DNA from: Druceiella hillmani
Lineage: Eukaryota > Arthropoda > Insecta > Lepidoptera > Hepialidae
DNA: 64,000 nucleotides
Direction of reading: 5' to 3'
Assembly: GCA_039881145.1 (NCBI GenBank)
Contig: JAYKKI010000138.1
Location: 1,723,501 to 1,787,500, forward strand
Below the pieces are notes generated by a model. It saw only the letters and a program-made list of their open reading frames with translations. It searched no databases and had not been told where the DNA came from. The position numbers were made by a program, and so were the translations under genes. Shown here piece by piece: positions 36,016 through 48,752 of this stretch; position 1 is the stretch's first letter, and the number at the start of each line of letters is the position of its first letter.

Positions 36016-37384
36016 AGTGCCTAAATATGCACAAAACCCTCGTGATGCAAGTTCTACTCCTACTTTCCGGGTTTTTTGTTTTGTTTCCATTCAACTTCTT
36101 TTGGCTTAACTTGTCTTGGCACGGTAACAATGTCAATGGTTCTAGAAAATAATAAATAGATTAATAAATCAAATATAATAAGTATCGTAGATTTGCTTAA
36201 TCATTCTATTTAACGTGGAGACATGTATGGCGCTGTAATCTTTTTTAAATTCTATTGCATCGTTTTACACAGCGATTTTTATGCATATTAACCTTCATGT
36301 TACTTTACTATGTTGTTTAACTTTATGTTATTTATGATTGTGATAAAAATTTTTCTTAATAAACGCTTTTGCATTGATAAAACGAACGTTACAATTACCT
36401 GCCAATTTTTCAATTAGCAGGTAATTGTAAAATTTACGATTGTACATGGTTTGATATTAAATCCGATAGTGTCAAATAAGTTATAATTACCTCCTAGCAG
36501 TTAAAAACTTTCAATAGGTAATGAGATCGACTGTTGTTGAAATTTAATGCACTAAATAACAATAGAATAGTATACAATATGAAAATTAAGATTTAGACTG
36601 GAAAAACATCCATAAACGCACAAAAATGTTTTCTTTTTAATATTACCTTGAAACATTCTTAACTATCTTTCTCGCCAATAAATTGTATGCCTTGAAACAA
36701 ACCCAGGAAATAGCAAAAAAGCAAATTATATTTCCCTTTCCTGTCAGTTGGAAACTTTAATTGAACAAAAGCCAGCGTGCATAGATAAACAAACACTTTT
36801 CTCTCGCAAACCTCTCGGCGATTCTCCGCACGCCAAATTCTCTGTCGAATTCCTCGAGTTCCCCTTGGCGTGTTTTTTTGCTTTCCCTTATCGCAGTACA
36901 TATTCCTTTGGGTCGTCGCCTTCTGTCTTGTATTTGTACGCGCTTTATTCGACAATATTAAGCTTGGTTTCTGAAGGCAATTTATATCAACAAGTCAACC
37001 TGAAACAATAGAGGGCGGATTAGGTACGGGGATTTGTGGAATTGGGGAGAAAAGGCTAGTATAGGCTGACTTAGAGTGTCGCTTGGAGAAGACAGACAGA
37101 CAGTTAAAATTAGTAGCTGGAAAATTATTTCCCAGATTAAAGATGAGTTCGAGATATGAAAATATATGTTTTTGCTTTTCTTTAAAAATAAACGCAACGT
37201 AAAGTAATGTTCACCTTATAAATATGATCATGTTAGAATTTTTAAGGTGAACACCTATCATAATAGTGGTTTCAACTCAAATGGAACCTAATGTAATCAC
37301 TGACTACTGATTTATGAATACAAGTTTTGAAGCACGTACTGTATTACGAATATACTTCTTTTTAATCGTAGGTATTTAAAAATT
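36016..37384. other. Non-coding stretch with a moderately GC-rich patch
   Basis: The part from about 36765 to 36950 is richer in G and C (CCTCTCGGCGATTCTCCGCA, GGGTCGTCGCC). It is open on both strands (36748-37011 plus, 36659-36955 minus). No domain is recognised on either strand. Confidence 0.45.
36389..36430. repeat. Perfect 14-bp hairpin, 14-nt loop
   Basis: TTACAATTACCTGC (36389-36402) and GCAGGTAATTGTAA (36417-36430) enclose a 14-nt loop (36403-36416) that is itself mostly A/T. Confidence 0.9.
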
Positions 37385-37990
37385 ACCCTAAAGGAACCCG
37401 GTGGTCATAGATAATTTAACTCATTTGTATGTCTTATTTATTTTGGTTATTTAAAGAGTGACCCTAATAGATCTCAGTGGCCATAGATAATTAAATTTAT
37501 TTTTATTTCACAATAATTTTAGGTAATAAAAAAATTACCCTAAAGAAGTCCAGCGCGATGGTCATAGATAAGTAAGTTAATTTATATTTCATTTTAATTG
37601 TAAGTTTTTAAAAACTAACCCTATAGGAGACCGGTGGCCATAGATAATTAAACCCATTGTTATTTTATATTAATTGTAGAAATTAAAAAATAACCTTAAC
37701 GCAACCAAGTGTCCGTAAATATTTAAACATATTCGTAGTCCATATTAATTTTTATCATTTAAATGGTAACCCTAAAGGAGCACTGTGGCTGTAAATAATT
37801 AAACTCAATTATGTTTTATTTTAATTGTAAATATTTAAAAAATTAGCCTGAAGGAACTTTGTGGCCATAGATAATAAAACTCATTTGTATTTCATATTAA
37901 TTGTAGGCAATTTGTATTTCTTATTAATTAAGTCCCAAGAGACTGATGGCTGTAAATAAATTAGACCCATTTGTAAGTACGACTGGGAAA
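37385..37990. repeat. Diverged satellite, eight units of about 76 bp
   Basis: Units begin with ACCCTAAAGGA followed by a GTGGCCATAGATAATTAAA-like block, then TTTGTATTTCATATTAATTG. Starts are at 37385, 37461, 37537, 37618, 37693, 37769, 37845 and 37931, giving spacings of 76, 76, 81, 75, 76, 76 and 86 bp. The block is internally old, because the units differ at many positions. It lies alone in AT-rich DNA. Confidence 0.9.
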
Positions 37991-40483
37991 CAATATGAAA
38001 ATATATATATTAAGACCGTATCGGCTTGGGATAAAAATAATATTTAACAACAAAATCGCAGGGTACGACTGGAAATGGAATAATGATTGTGACTTAATAT
38101 TAACTGATCGATTATTGAATAATTTATTAAAAAATTAATATTAGAAGCTGATAATAAAAATTGTTGTATGCAGAATTATAGTTATTGTAAAGAAAAAAGA
38201 AGCAAGTTAACAAAATTTCCTTTCGAATTTCTAACCGAACACTATTACCGCAATTTTTCACATTTTCTAAACCATGGTAGAAAAATTACAGGAGAGAGAA
38301 TATATTAGAGAATATATATATGAGAGAATATATTATACTAAATATTTCGAGAACGGAACTTAAAAAATAAAATAAAAATCTCTCAGGTATAAGTAGAACT
38401 CGCACTACCAGAGTTTTGTACACATTTAGGAACTTATAAACAATTAAGGGTATGTTGTATTGCTAATAAACTGTTCACAAATCTTAATTTTTCATAACGT
38501 AGATATATTTTCTACTACATATTTCACAGGTGCAAAAAAATGGTGTTTATATAAATTGTATTATTTCTCATCAAATAAATATACGAATATATTGTCTGGG
38601 ATGTCTTTGATGGACATAATAGATATACGTTTTAAAAATAGCGGTTTATATGGTAGAATATGGGAAGAAATTGACAACGAAACCTTAAAAACACGAACAC
38701 AAACTCGTTAAATTTTCTCCGAAATCCAAAACACCATTAGCAACTAAAAGTATAATACTTTATTATAAGTCTAGAAAAACTACAGCACTGTATATAGAAT
38801 CCAGCACCAGCACGTCTTCAGCATCTCAAATGTATGAAAAAAAGAGTTTAGTGACAGAATGTCGCTCTTATCTTTTCGATATCATACTTCAATATAATTA
38901 AGTACTTTGGGTATTACTCGTCGACGAATATAAAAGTGGTTAGTGATCTAAATATATGATTGACAACATATTTAGCCTTTAAATAATAGTTACCAGCTTC
39001 CAAACTCAAACTTCGGTTACAAGGGTTTGGTATAAACTTCGGTTACACCAACTTCAAACTATCACCATTTAATAACAAAATTGGTAAGTTCCTATATAGG
39101 GTAATTAAAAACTACGCAGCAACGGTCACGTTGTTCCTATTCTTTATTTTAGGAAATTAAATTTTTCTGTAATTTCTTTGGCTTATCTCAATTTTATAAA
39201 TTTTTTTATTGAAAACAAATTATTAATAAAGTTGTGATAGCCAGCTTCGATTGTTTGATTCGTTTAAAAGGTACAGTCGAATGGAGTACATTTAAATAAA
39301 CTTGTCTGAAATATTTTATAACAAAACAGATTTGGTAAAATAATTTATAGAATATGGATTTTAATTCATACGCCAATAATTAGAAAATTGTTTAAATTTT
39401 TTTGTAATTATTTTATTAGATATTTTTCATTGACAGAAAAATCATTGTTATGAAAAATTTACGCCATCACATGTAGATTTTTTCGAAGCTCCTTATAAGA
39501 AAAACTCATAGGAACTTCATTTCGATCAAAAGATATTCGTTTCAGGTGGAATTCAGAGAATTTGACCAACATTTTACCAGATGTCCATTACAAAATCGAA
39601 ATTGTGAATCAAATTTATTACTCACTTTGTCAATGGAGCGGGGTAGTCTGAGGCATTTGAAAATGTTTCTACGAACTTTTATTGTTTTGTCTTGATATCA
39701 ATATTACTTGCCCATTTTTATTTCCATGAGTGAGGAAAACGTTCGATTTCGCTTTAGCTGCAGACTTGATATATAAGGAGTTCCAACGCTTTTGTTCGGA
39801 TTTCATTTTTATATCATCTATATATGTCAATATTAATTATATTTAACTTTTGAAACACTGCATTGTACAGAAACAAAAACTACTGTCAATATTTTATGGT
39901 TTTAAATAACATAAACGAAGTACCGTAGAGTATTAAAAATGAAAATATTTACAAAGATAAATCAAAGATACATAAATTTGGTACTATAGCATAATTTTAG
40001 TTATTATTGTCGCAAAACAATACACAATAATCATATTCTAACAAAAGGAGGTGCCGATGGTGGTGCTGATCACCACCGGGATGGAAGTACTTTAGTTAGC
40101 TTGGAAAATTAGTAACAGTAAAGATATTCAAAATTTGAATAAACGAAACTTTATTATACTAAAAGTAAAGAGAAGTAAACAACCACGCTATATATGCCTT
40201 CTCGAAATATAAATCTCTGGATATGTTATTTCTAGGTTTTGTAGTTTAGACGCTAGAATGCCGGACGGACATATAGACGTTCACTATGTTTATATGTCCG
40301 TATATGTCAGTCGAACGGACAGACAAGGACATAGACGCAAAAAGTAAGCTCTTAGATATTTTGTGCCTGAATTCAGTAGTTCAAATGCTGGCTGGATATA
40401 TGGACACCAACGCATATTTTTATTTTCAAATATTCTGTAGTAGTGCTTTAATATCGGCTCCAATTTAAATTTAAATTTCGGTT
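37991..40483. other. AT-rich non-coding stretch
   Basis: No gene recognised. Minor structure: GGTGGTG/CACCACC flanking CTGAT near 40060, and an inverted 10-bp pair CGGACATATA/TATATGTCCG at 40266-40300. The plus frame at 38460-38711 has no recognisable domain. Confidence 0.5.
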
Positions 40484-40870
40484 TTATTAGGGTTCCTTAC
40501 CTCAAAAGGTATAAAGGAATTAAGATCACTTATTTGTTCATCTGTTAACCTCTTTTTCCCAGGAACACGTGGAGTATATATTTTAAGTATGTAATTTGAT
40601 TCAAAGACACAACTAAATTACCTTCCAATTATGATCTCGCGAAAGTGAGGATTTGTCATTAGAAAAAACATGTTTTGCGCTTGTTATTTCAAAGTAGTTT
40701 CCCTCGTTCAGTAGTCAGTAGTTTAGCTTGTTCTTTCCCGTTGACATAGAATCATGAAATTTGGCAAAAGGCAAGGCTTTAGCAGAACTAAAGTAAAAAT
40801 TTCTTATTCGAAAAAATCAAAAATATATAATAATGATATACAAAACCCTCTTAGCACGATTTCCACATGT
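40484..40870 (+). mobile_element. Dispersed-repeat copy with GGGTTCC start block
   Basis: The start block TTAGGGTTCCTTACCTCAAA AGGTATAAAGGAATTAAGAT CAC is followed about 250 bp later by CCCGTTGACATAGAATCATG AAATTTGGCAAAAGGCAAGG. The pair agrees with a repeat I recall from insect, especially lepidopteran, genomes: GGGTTCCGTACCTCAAAAGG and CCCGTTGACCTAGAATCATG. Right end approximate. Confidence 0.65.
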
Positions 40871-43800
40871 GCTTGCCAGATTCTTTGGAGAATAAAATAC
40901 TTTCCTTATGTGACTTGACAACAAAAAATACCACAAAGATAAGTATATAGTTTGGTAATCTTTTGGACATGAAAACTTAAACAATTCCCAGTACATGACG
41001 ATAGCACATTATATAAAGCAAAATATTTCCATGAAGAATTATTTTCTTACATTATTAATGTAGTTATAAACAATATAAATATTATGGAAGAAAAAAATAA
41101 GTAAAAAGATGCATCATTAAATTTATTAAAGGAGGTAGTATCTCCTTTTCATTGCATTGGTGTGTTATTTTGAAAAATATACTTTTTATTACGGATCAAC
41201 GTCACAGAAGAAATCCGTTTTCCACAGAAGTTTACGTTTTAGAGATCAACAGATATAATGATTATTTAACATATTTTTTTCCAAAAATAAATAATATCGC
41301 AAACCTTAGAAATTTGTTTGGATGCTCACATTATATTGGTTTATGCCTCTATATGAATCAATATCTAAAATCTTAACTCAGCCTATACATGGAAGGTCTG
41401 ATTTTCGTACCCTACACAGATTAACGACGGGAGAAGGATTCGAAACGAGAATCTAATTGTCATTTTCTATTTGTCAATTAACTTTTTCAGATAACGTTCT
41501 ATTTAATTGTGACCGGCGTCCGAAAAAGCGGGAAAGTATTCAGTGTAACAGAGGTCAATACCCAAATTGTATTTAATAACTTTTAATTTGTCATGTATTT
41601 CTGTAAAGCTATTTGGATTGTTATCTGTTGTATATTCGTAAAGCTATTTGGATAAAAATCAGAAACTCAAAGTTGGATAATTGCTTCAAAATTCTTTTAA
41701 TGTAGAACTATATTCTTTCTTTGCATAAAGTCGAAAAAACATAGCTCTCATTATAAACAGTGTAATAAATACAAAAAAAACTGCAAATTTTATTATATTG
41801 TAATTCAAAATTCGACTCTCTACTTTTTAATCTTTGAATAACATCGTAAAGTTTATTTAAATTTTATTAGATTTTATACTGTGTTTCCCTGAAAAAGAAA
41901 TAAACTACTATAAAAACTGTGTTGTAATACTAATAATGAAGAATGGCCAAAATTGCGGGGGAAACATTGATGATAGGTTTCCGTATCCATCTCATAATAA
42001 TTTGCCTTAGAATACCTGAAACATCTTCAGCTTTACGATAGATACTTTTTTTCACATGCCAGTTTCACATACTTATTGGAAGTTAACTTAATGAAAATTT
42101 TATATAACAGACTTTACCAGTTACTTCACTTTCACAATATCTTCATTGTTCCATTAAAATATTTTCTCTATTTTTTTTCTGAGAATATTTTTACTCCAGT
42201 GTCAGTTATAATATTCGTTAAAAGTATTGATTACAATAAGAAGAACATGAATAAAAATGATTATTGTGTGAAAAATACATATCAATAAATATGTTGCATT
42301 CCTTTTTGCAATGATACTTTGAAAGTTGAAGCGGTGTGGATGTCCTGTTAACGAATTTGAGTGCAATTGTCTAGAATTAAAAGCATAAAATTACTTAGTC
42401 CCTGGAGAGGTTTTATAATATTTAAAAAGGCCTATCCAACAACACCCAAATCGATGGAATAGGTTAACATTTTTTTTCCTTTTTTTATTGTAAGTGAGGG
42501 GGTTTGAAACAAAATTTCATTTTCTAACCCAAAATGGGTTAGAAAATTAAATGTTGTTTTTATTTCTGAATTTTAGTTAACAATTTACATCACCATATCA
42601 ACTTAATAGATAGAAAATGGGGAAAGTGTACACAGACGAATGTATAGACAGATAAACACGATGAAGTTAAGAGTCCCTTGCTTAGCTGCAGAACCTTAAG
42701 AAGAAAAAAGGTTCTTATTAAATCAACGCCACCTGTCGTTAATTCAATAAAATTCATTTAAAAGTTTGCGGTAGCGGCGATGTACTTTGTTGAAAGTTGC
42801 TATTGAATTTCGTTGTATCTTTCTTAATTTATAAATATGTTTTCAAATAAAAATCATTAAATAAAAAAATACAAGAAGACGTCATTAAATATTATATGAA
42901 ATAAAATTATGACATTTTTTATTGCTTATTTGTAGTTTGAAATCTAAAATTGGATTGGTTGATATTCTTGGGCTTAAAATTTATTTAGATAAAAAAGTAT
43001 GTATGAGGTTTAAATTCTTAAAAGAAATGTAAGGTAACATATCGTTTCTATGTAATAATTCATTTAAGTAATAATTGCACTTGGTGTTGCTTAATTTAAA
43101 CAGACAAAACTAACGTCTTAACGGAGATATAATTTTAAAATTTCAGTTGTTTTTATGTTATATTTAAATATATATAATAGCGTATATAATTTAAAACACC
43201 TCCTCTGCCACAACCACACAACCTGCTCTAAGAGCCGACTTATAATCAAAAGATTATCCCATTGAATTTAACCATTGCGATTAACATATCTTCTGAATAT
43301 ACTCTTGAAAAAATTAAAAATATATATTATTTATTTTATATTAAACCCAAACATCTATATTTGAAAGATTTATATTATCTATGTATATTATTTAAGACAG
43401 ATTTACAAGCAAAAACAAAATTATATGAGTATAAACATATAAGCATACAAATGCGAATGAACCCTAATGAAACCTTTCAGATTTACATTTAAATGTAGCT
43501 TCTTTAGTCCAGAATGCTGTGCTGCCATAAAAAGTATTATTTGGGCACTGATAGACGATCTTAAATAACAAATCAAACGGTACGCCCTTTGATGTCTAAC
43601 TACTGTTAGCTGTTTAGGATTTAAGGACATGTGGTATGATTATTGGTTATGTAGAAACCATTACTTATCGCCATATTGTCCATTCTAATAATTCTAACCA
43701 TTCTAACTATTTTCTTCATCCCCGAAAAGAGGTGATGAAATTTTACACATTCCCATTCTCTTAAACTTTCCTTTTTAGGAATAACAGTTATATAACGTAT

Positions 43801-46800
43801 CTAAATTGGTCACTTTTTATTGACATTTAAAACTCTTAGCTCCATTCTACAAATTTTCCTTAAGACTTTCTTCATCTCAAAAAATATACGCTCCCTTTAT
43901 TACGAACATGTGTAATGTGAATAATTAAAAAATCACGAAATAATAACAAAATCTCTTGCCACAATTACAAACATCCCTTGGAGCCATTAATTGGTATCAG
44001 CAGACTATTTACAAGAAAAAAATAATCAATGCGGTTTTTGTAAATCAATAAAGCAATCGTAACTGTGATTGAAGAGACTGAGACGTAAGATTTAAAAATA
44101 ATACAGACAAATGATACAAATCTTCAATTTCTGTTTAAAAAACCGATACTAAAGATTTTCTAAATTATTATGATATTATTTTTGAATGTTAATAATATTT
44201 TACTGTATTTACCATTCAATAAATAAACAACTAAAGCAATCAACAGCACCGTAAACTCTCATGCTTGTAACATCGTAGCGTCAGCACCCACAGTGATCAA
44301 TCATAGACTGCGAGGGGAGCTGAGTGCTGCAAATCCACGTAGTCAACCGCAACCATTAATTATGAATTCCAAAAACAAAAGAACCGCACAGAAGCGATGT
44401 CAAGGCAGCATGTACAGCGACTGCGATGCAAACATCCAGAAGTCACAATACATCAATTTCCTCTCTGTGAATACATATTGACGTAGAATGAGTTATGATT
44501 GTTTTATCAACAATATAAGCTGGCTGCAGCCATCCAACATTTCTCTCACTGAAATTGGTTTGCCCAGTTGAAATTTACATATTCTATCAACTCTGCCTGC
44601 TCTTCGTATAGGAGAAATTGTGCTATGTTACATGCTACTATATTTTGAAACATCCTCTCTTTGCCCACGGTATGCACAAGAGAATAGCCTACAATTTGTT
44701 TAATAGCAAGGTATATTTATAAATATATTTAAAAAAAAATTAAAATTCTTATTGAAGATAAAACCTAGTAATAACTTCTACCTAGTATAGAATTATGAAA
44801 CTTTGTCTTAATTTATGATGGTTGCATAAAAAATAAATGAGTCGCTGTTAAATAATTAATAATAGTATTACGTTATAATGTAAATACTCCGTGAACCAAC
44901 TTTGTAAATAATTTATTAGGTCAATTATGTACCTCAATATTTAAAACAATGATTCTCAAAGTGGCTACATGGACACCCCAACTGAACATACAACCCACTT
45001 TCAATTAGATGGGGATCCACAAAACTGTTTATAAAAATGCACTCTGGCTACAATTGAGATTCTCAGTCAATTAAGGAATAGTCAGTTAAGGATTGTTTTT
45101 GTTATTATTATTATAATTGTTTTAGATGTAAATACACTAGATGCCCTGAACTGAGTCCGTCTGCATTATCATAGTATTCTTTCTTGACTCTTCTGAACAA
45201 AATATTCACCGTCTTTAGATTATACCGACACCGTTTACGCCCTCATTACATGACATTTACAAATTGTAGTGGTCTTTGTATCGTGACAGAAAGGAAACTC
45301 CTGAACAGAATAATCTAAATTTATGGTTGATTTAAATTCATTTTTACTTAACACACTTAAAGACTGCGATAACGTCATTAATTGAGTTACTTCTCTTTCA
45401 TATTTGTAACTTATATTAAATATTCTGATCGACAAATTTTCCACAAAATTTTCGAACTCGCAAATTAACATTTTTCGCCAATAATTTTTTCTTGTTTTAT
45501 TGGATGAAAAACTTATTTCACTTCCGAATAATAATTATGAAAAAAAGTTTCCTTCATTGTGCGTAAACTAGCCGTGCACCCTTTTTTATTTTCTTTAAAA
45601 TAATTTACTTTGACCAAAAAACTTACAAGACTTTTTTATTAGCAAAAATTAAATGACAATTTCGAGGCCGGAAAATCTAAAGCTCCGCTATGAAATAAAT
45701 TCAAAGATAATAATCGGTAATTTGATTGTAATACGATTCCAATCATAGACAAGGAATGTTACGCTCTTGCTACCACCGAATTTACTTTATTTTCCTGAAA
45801 TTTACTGTAACTGAATATTGTGCTTTCAGGGATCGATTACCCGCGAGTGTAAGTGTTCTCTCTCGAAACCAAGGATGAAGCTTTTGCAGGTTTTAGAGAA
45901 GAGTTGATTAAAAAAAAAATAGTCTTAAAATGAATATTTGTTATCGAGTACCTCCTTGTGGAGTAAAATTTGAAACTGGCAACGTATTGTTAGGAGGTTT
46001 TATTCATAGAACAGGAAAATAAGACAGGAAGGAAACGGAATGCCATAAGAAAAATTGAGTGATTGGAAAATATTTGACTTCGTCACTACTAATATAATGT
46101 TTTGTTTAAAATTTTGAAACCAAGAAAATCTTTATCCTATTTTCCTTGAAGCATTTTACCTTCACACTCGTCATTGAATATTTTTATTCATAGGCCCTAT
46201 TATGTATTTTTTATTTATTGCTTTTGTCATTCGTCGATATTCTGTTTTGTAATTCCACCGTTTGGAACCGAATTATGTATGAAATGTGAGGTGTGCACTT
46301 TATAACTTCAATAAAAGTTATAGAAATATAGTTGTCTATGACAAAATAATGATGTTTATTTAGTTATATTGTCGTTAACTATTTACACATAAAACAAAAC
46401 AAGCTTTTATTTATTTGCACACTTTTTAGGTTGTATATTTATCGAAGGACAAACGTAAACATTGGAAAATCAGATGCATTTACTTTGATCTGTTTTTGTC
46501 ACAAAAGGAGTAGAATTGTAAGGCTTCATAAGTAATAGTTCTAAAAATATTGCCGGAGATATCCAATCCAATATCCAAAGAACGTACCATCAAATCGTTC
46601 CTCTCAAACTCACACCTCATCACATGTGCTCCTAAAGGTAAAATTAAGAAAAAAAGCAACGTTAGTAGAATTTTACCTTAAAGTTACCAAAAAACTATAT
46701 TAATGATTCTAAATCTCGTAGTTTTGGAAAAATATACAGTTTTACACCTGTGAAAATTATACTAAGCATTTATTTACATAAGGAAAAACGATGCTAATTT

Positions 46801-47319
46801 TTATCATTACTTTAATATATACTTCACCCTTTATAATTTTAGATGTTTGTATCTAGATAAGTATATGAAGAACCTTCCTAGAGTGAGTTCTACTAATACT
46901 TAACAGGTTTAATATTTATCTTCATACCTGACTAAAAAATTTAAATGCTCAAAAATCAATTGCAGTACACTTTTTTTGGTGGAAACATAATTAATGTATA
47001 AATTTTGAAGTTAAAATAATACATTAACATTAGCTTCATTTTTGTAGTTTAGTCACGTAGACTTACATAGTTGCCAGTAACATTTTGATCTGTAATCAAA
47101 CGTCAACAACGCTGTTGTCGTCTTTTTTTCACCAGCCGGTTTACTTTTGTGTCAGTGTGTGTCATACCTACGTACCTCAATGTTGTCTTTAATAAAAAGT
47201 GTATTAAATGTCGAAATCGAGATTTCTTTTTTTTGTAGTTTAGATATACTGTGAGCACACACAAATAAAAACTCACGAATAATTTTTCAACTTTTAAATA
47301 CTATTTTATCAATATGATT
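40871..47319. other. 6.4-kb AT-rich stretch without genes
   Basis: No gene recognised. Contents: GTAAAGCTATTTGGAT repeated at 41603 and 41638; a hairpin at 42519, listed separately; a weak trace of the 40484 repeat near 42630-42715; and a slightly GC-richer unrecognised frame at 44293-44481. Confidence 0.5.
42519..42547. repeat. Perfect 13-bp hairpin, 3-nt loop
   Basis: ATTTTCTAACCCA (42519-42531), loop AAA, TGGGTTAGAAAAT (42535-42547). The tight loop favours cruciform or hairpin extrusion. Confidence 0.9.
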
Positions 47320-47375
47320 TACTAGCTGCTTGCTCCGACATTGCCCCAGCAAAGAGGGCATTTTGTCTTGTTAAT
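47320..47375 (-). mobile_element. Possible LINE tail, minus orientation
   Basis: The plus strand reads TTTACTAGCTGCTTGCTCCG ACATTGCCCC. Its complement ends in a block like GGGCAATGTCGGAGCAAGCA GCTAGTAAA, similar in form to the GCGGGC...AGCTAGT end of insect LINEs. The match is loose. Confidence 0.35.
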
Positions 47376-47642
47376 TTTTTGTAATTAGTAATAAGTTATT
47401 ATAACAAAACTCAAGGTGACGTTAATGCGTTTAACATTACTGATTTTCCAAACGAATTCTACAGTAAATATCTGTCTCAGGTATTCTGATAGACTAAATA
47501 TAAATTTTCACGACTGAAATTATTCTGAAATTCAGAGAAAATTTTACGAAATTTTTGTTTTCACATCTACAAGAGTTAAATTTCGAAAAATCCTATATAA
47601 ATGTTTATAATTATATTGTTTATAATATGGTTTTACGTGTGC

Positions 47643-47670
47643 ATATATAAATATTTATAGATATATATAT

Positions 47671-47758
<88 letters not shown>

Positions 47759-47776
47759 ATATATGTATATACATAT
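47643..47776. repeat. (TA)n microsatellite, about 134 bp
   Basis: Near-pure TA with short GATA, CATA and GTA interruptions. Confidence 0.95.
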
Positions 47777-48537
47777 CATTTCTTTTTTTGTGCTTTAATT
47801 TAATACACTGAAAGACAGACAATAATTTTAGCGCTTTATTAGATTTATAGACAACAATTGGCAATTAGATTTCGAAATATTCTTTCCAATTTTTATTTCT
47901 AACAAAAATTTTGATTAAAAAATAACACTCGCTTTAACTTACACCACCTTACTAATTTTTAAACGTAAAATATGTAACATTTTCTTAAAGACGCTAATTC
48001 CAAATAATCATAGGTATCGTTCTTTGAAATATCGTTTCGGTTAATAAAGTTGAGAATTTTAAATCTCATGCCCTCAAAAGGCTCATATTCTTTTTGCTGC
48101 ACCGTTCGAGCTTCAACGCTGGTAGGATTTAATACTACAATAATTTTTCAATAATTCTCAGTTGTCAACTACTTGATTAATTTCTGTAAGATGATGGAAA
48201 GTAGCCGTATATTCGTTGTATATTTATTTACTTACTAATTGTTTAATGAGGCAGGATTTGCTCTCAGTTACAATGTTTGCATCCGAAAAGCACACTTAAC
48301 AGGCATGCAATTAACTTATATGAATACTTGAGCAGAATCGCTGTGATAGTTTCAACAGTTTCTATTTATCAAGTGGTAAACCCGCTTGCTATCATGAGCG
48401 CAATATTTGAAAACCAAAAGTTTGCGTTCGAGACAAATAATGCCACCCCACTGGATGGTAAAAACGACCCTGGTACAAAATTTCCCAAAAATAGTAAACG
48501 TATAAAGCGACTCTCCAACGAATAATTTTTATATAAT
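47777..48537. other. Non-coding stretch
   Basis: No gene recognised. The frame 48277-48525 is open on plus, with an overlapping open minus frame, but shows no domain. Confidence 0.5.
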
Positions 48538-48600
48538 ACTAGATGTGCTATACGGCTTCTGCCGCATAGAATTGTATTGAAAATGCTGCCCTCCACAGCT
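48538..48600 (-). mobile_element. LINE 3' tail remnant, minus orientation
   Basis: The minus strand reads TGCGGCAGAAGCCGTATAGC ACATCTAGTATTATATA, a GCGGGxxGAAGCCG...CTAGTA-like tail. It is only a fragment. Confidence 0.4.
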
Positions 48601-48654
48601 TCCAGTCACTAAACTTTTCCGTTCCTTTCGTCAAGTGACATCTGTCCTCGGAGT

Positions 48655-48752
48655 CGGAGGTATATAGGCAGTGTTATTCAGAATGATCAGTCAATAAATA
48701 AACCTGTCGTCCTAACTTGCTTCGTTTAAGGGGTGTTTCCCCACTTGTGTTA
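48655..48752 (+). mobile_element. Possible solo-LTR fragment
   Basis: TATATAGGCAGTG (TATA-like, about 48661) is followed about 30 bp on by an AATAAATAAACC polyadenylation-like site (48694). GC-balanced sequence with TTTAAGGGGTGTTTCCCCAC follows, ending near TGTTACA (48752). This order (TATA, AATAAA, TG..CA-type end) is what LTR promoter and poly(A) regions show. No matching second copy lies in the window, so it may equally be chance. Confidence 0.3.

Noticed and set aside
36004..36152. Hydrophobic Leu/Phe-rich segment after the TA tract as a signal peptide
   Set aside because: It is short, has no recognisable mature region, and is open partly because of the repeat.
45830..45855. GATCGATTACCCGCGAG as a possible tRNA B-box region
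   Set aside because: No acceptor stem or A-box fits upstream.
48277..48596. Overlapping open frames on both strands
   Set aside because: Neither shows a domain. Openness on both strands suggests chance in mixed-composition DNA.
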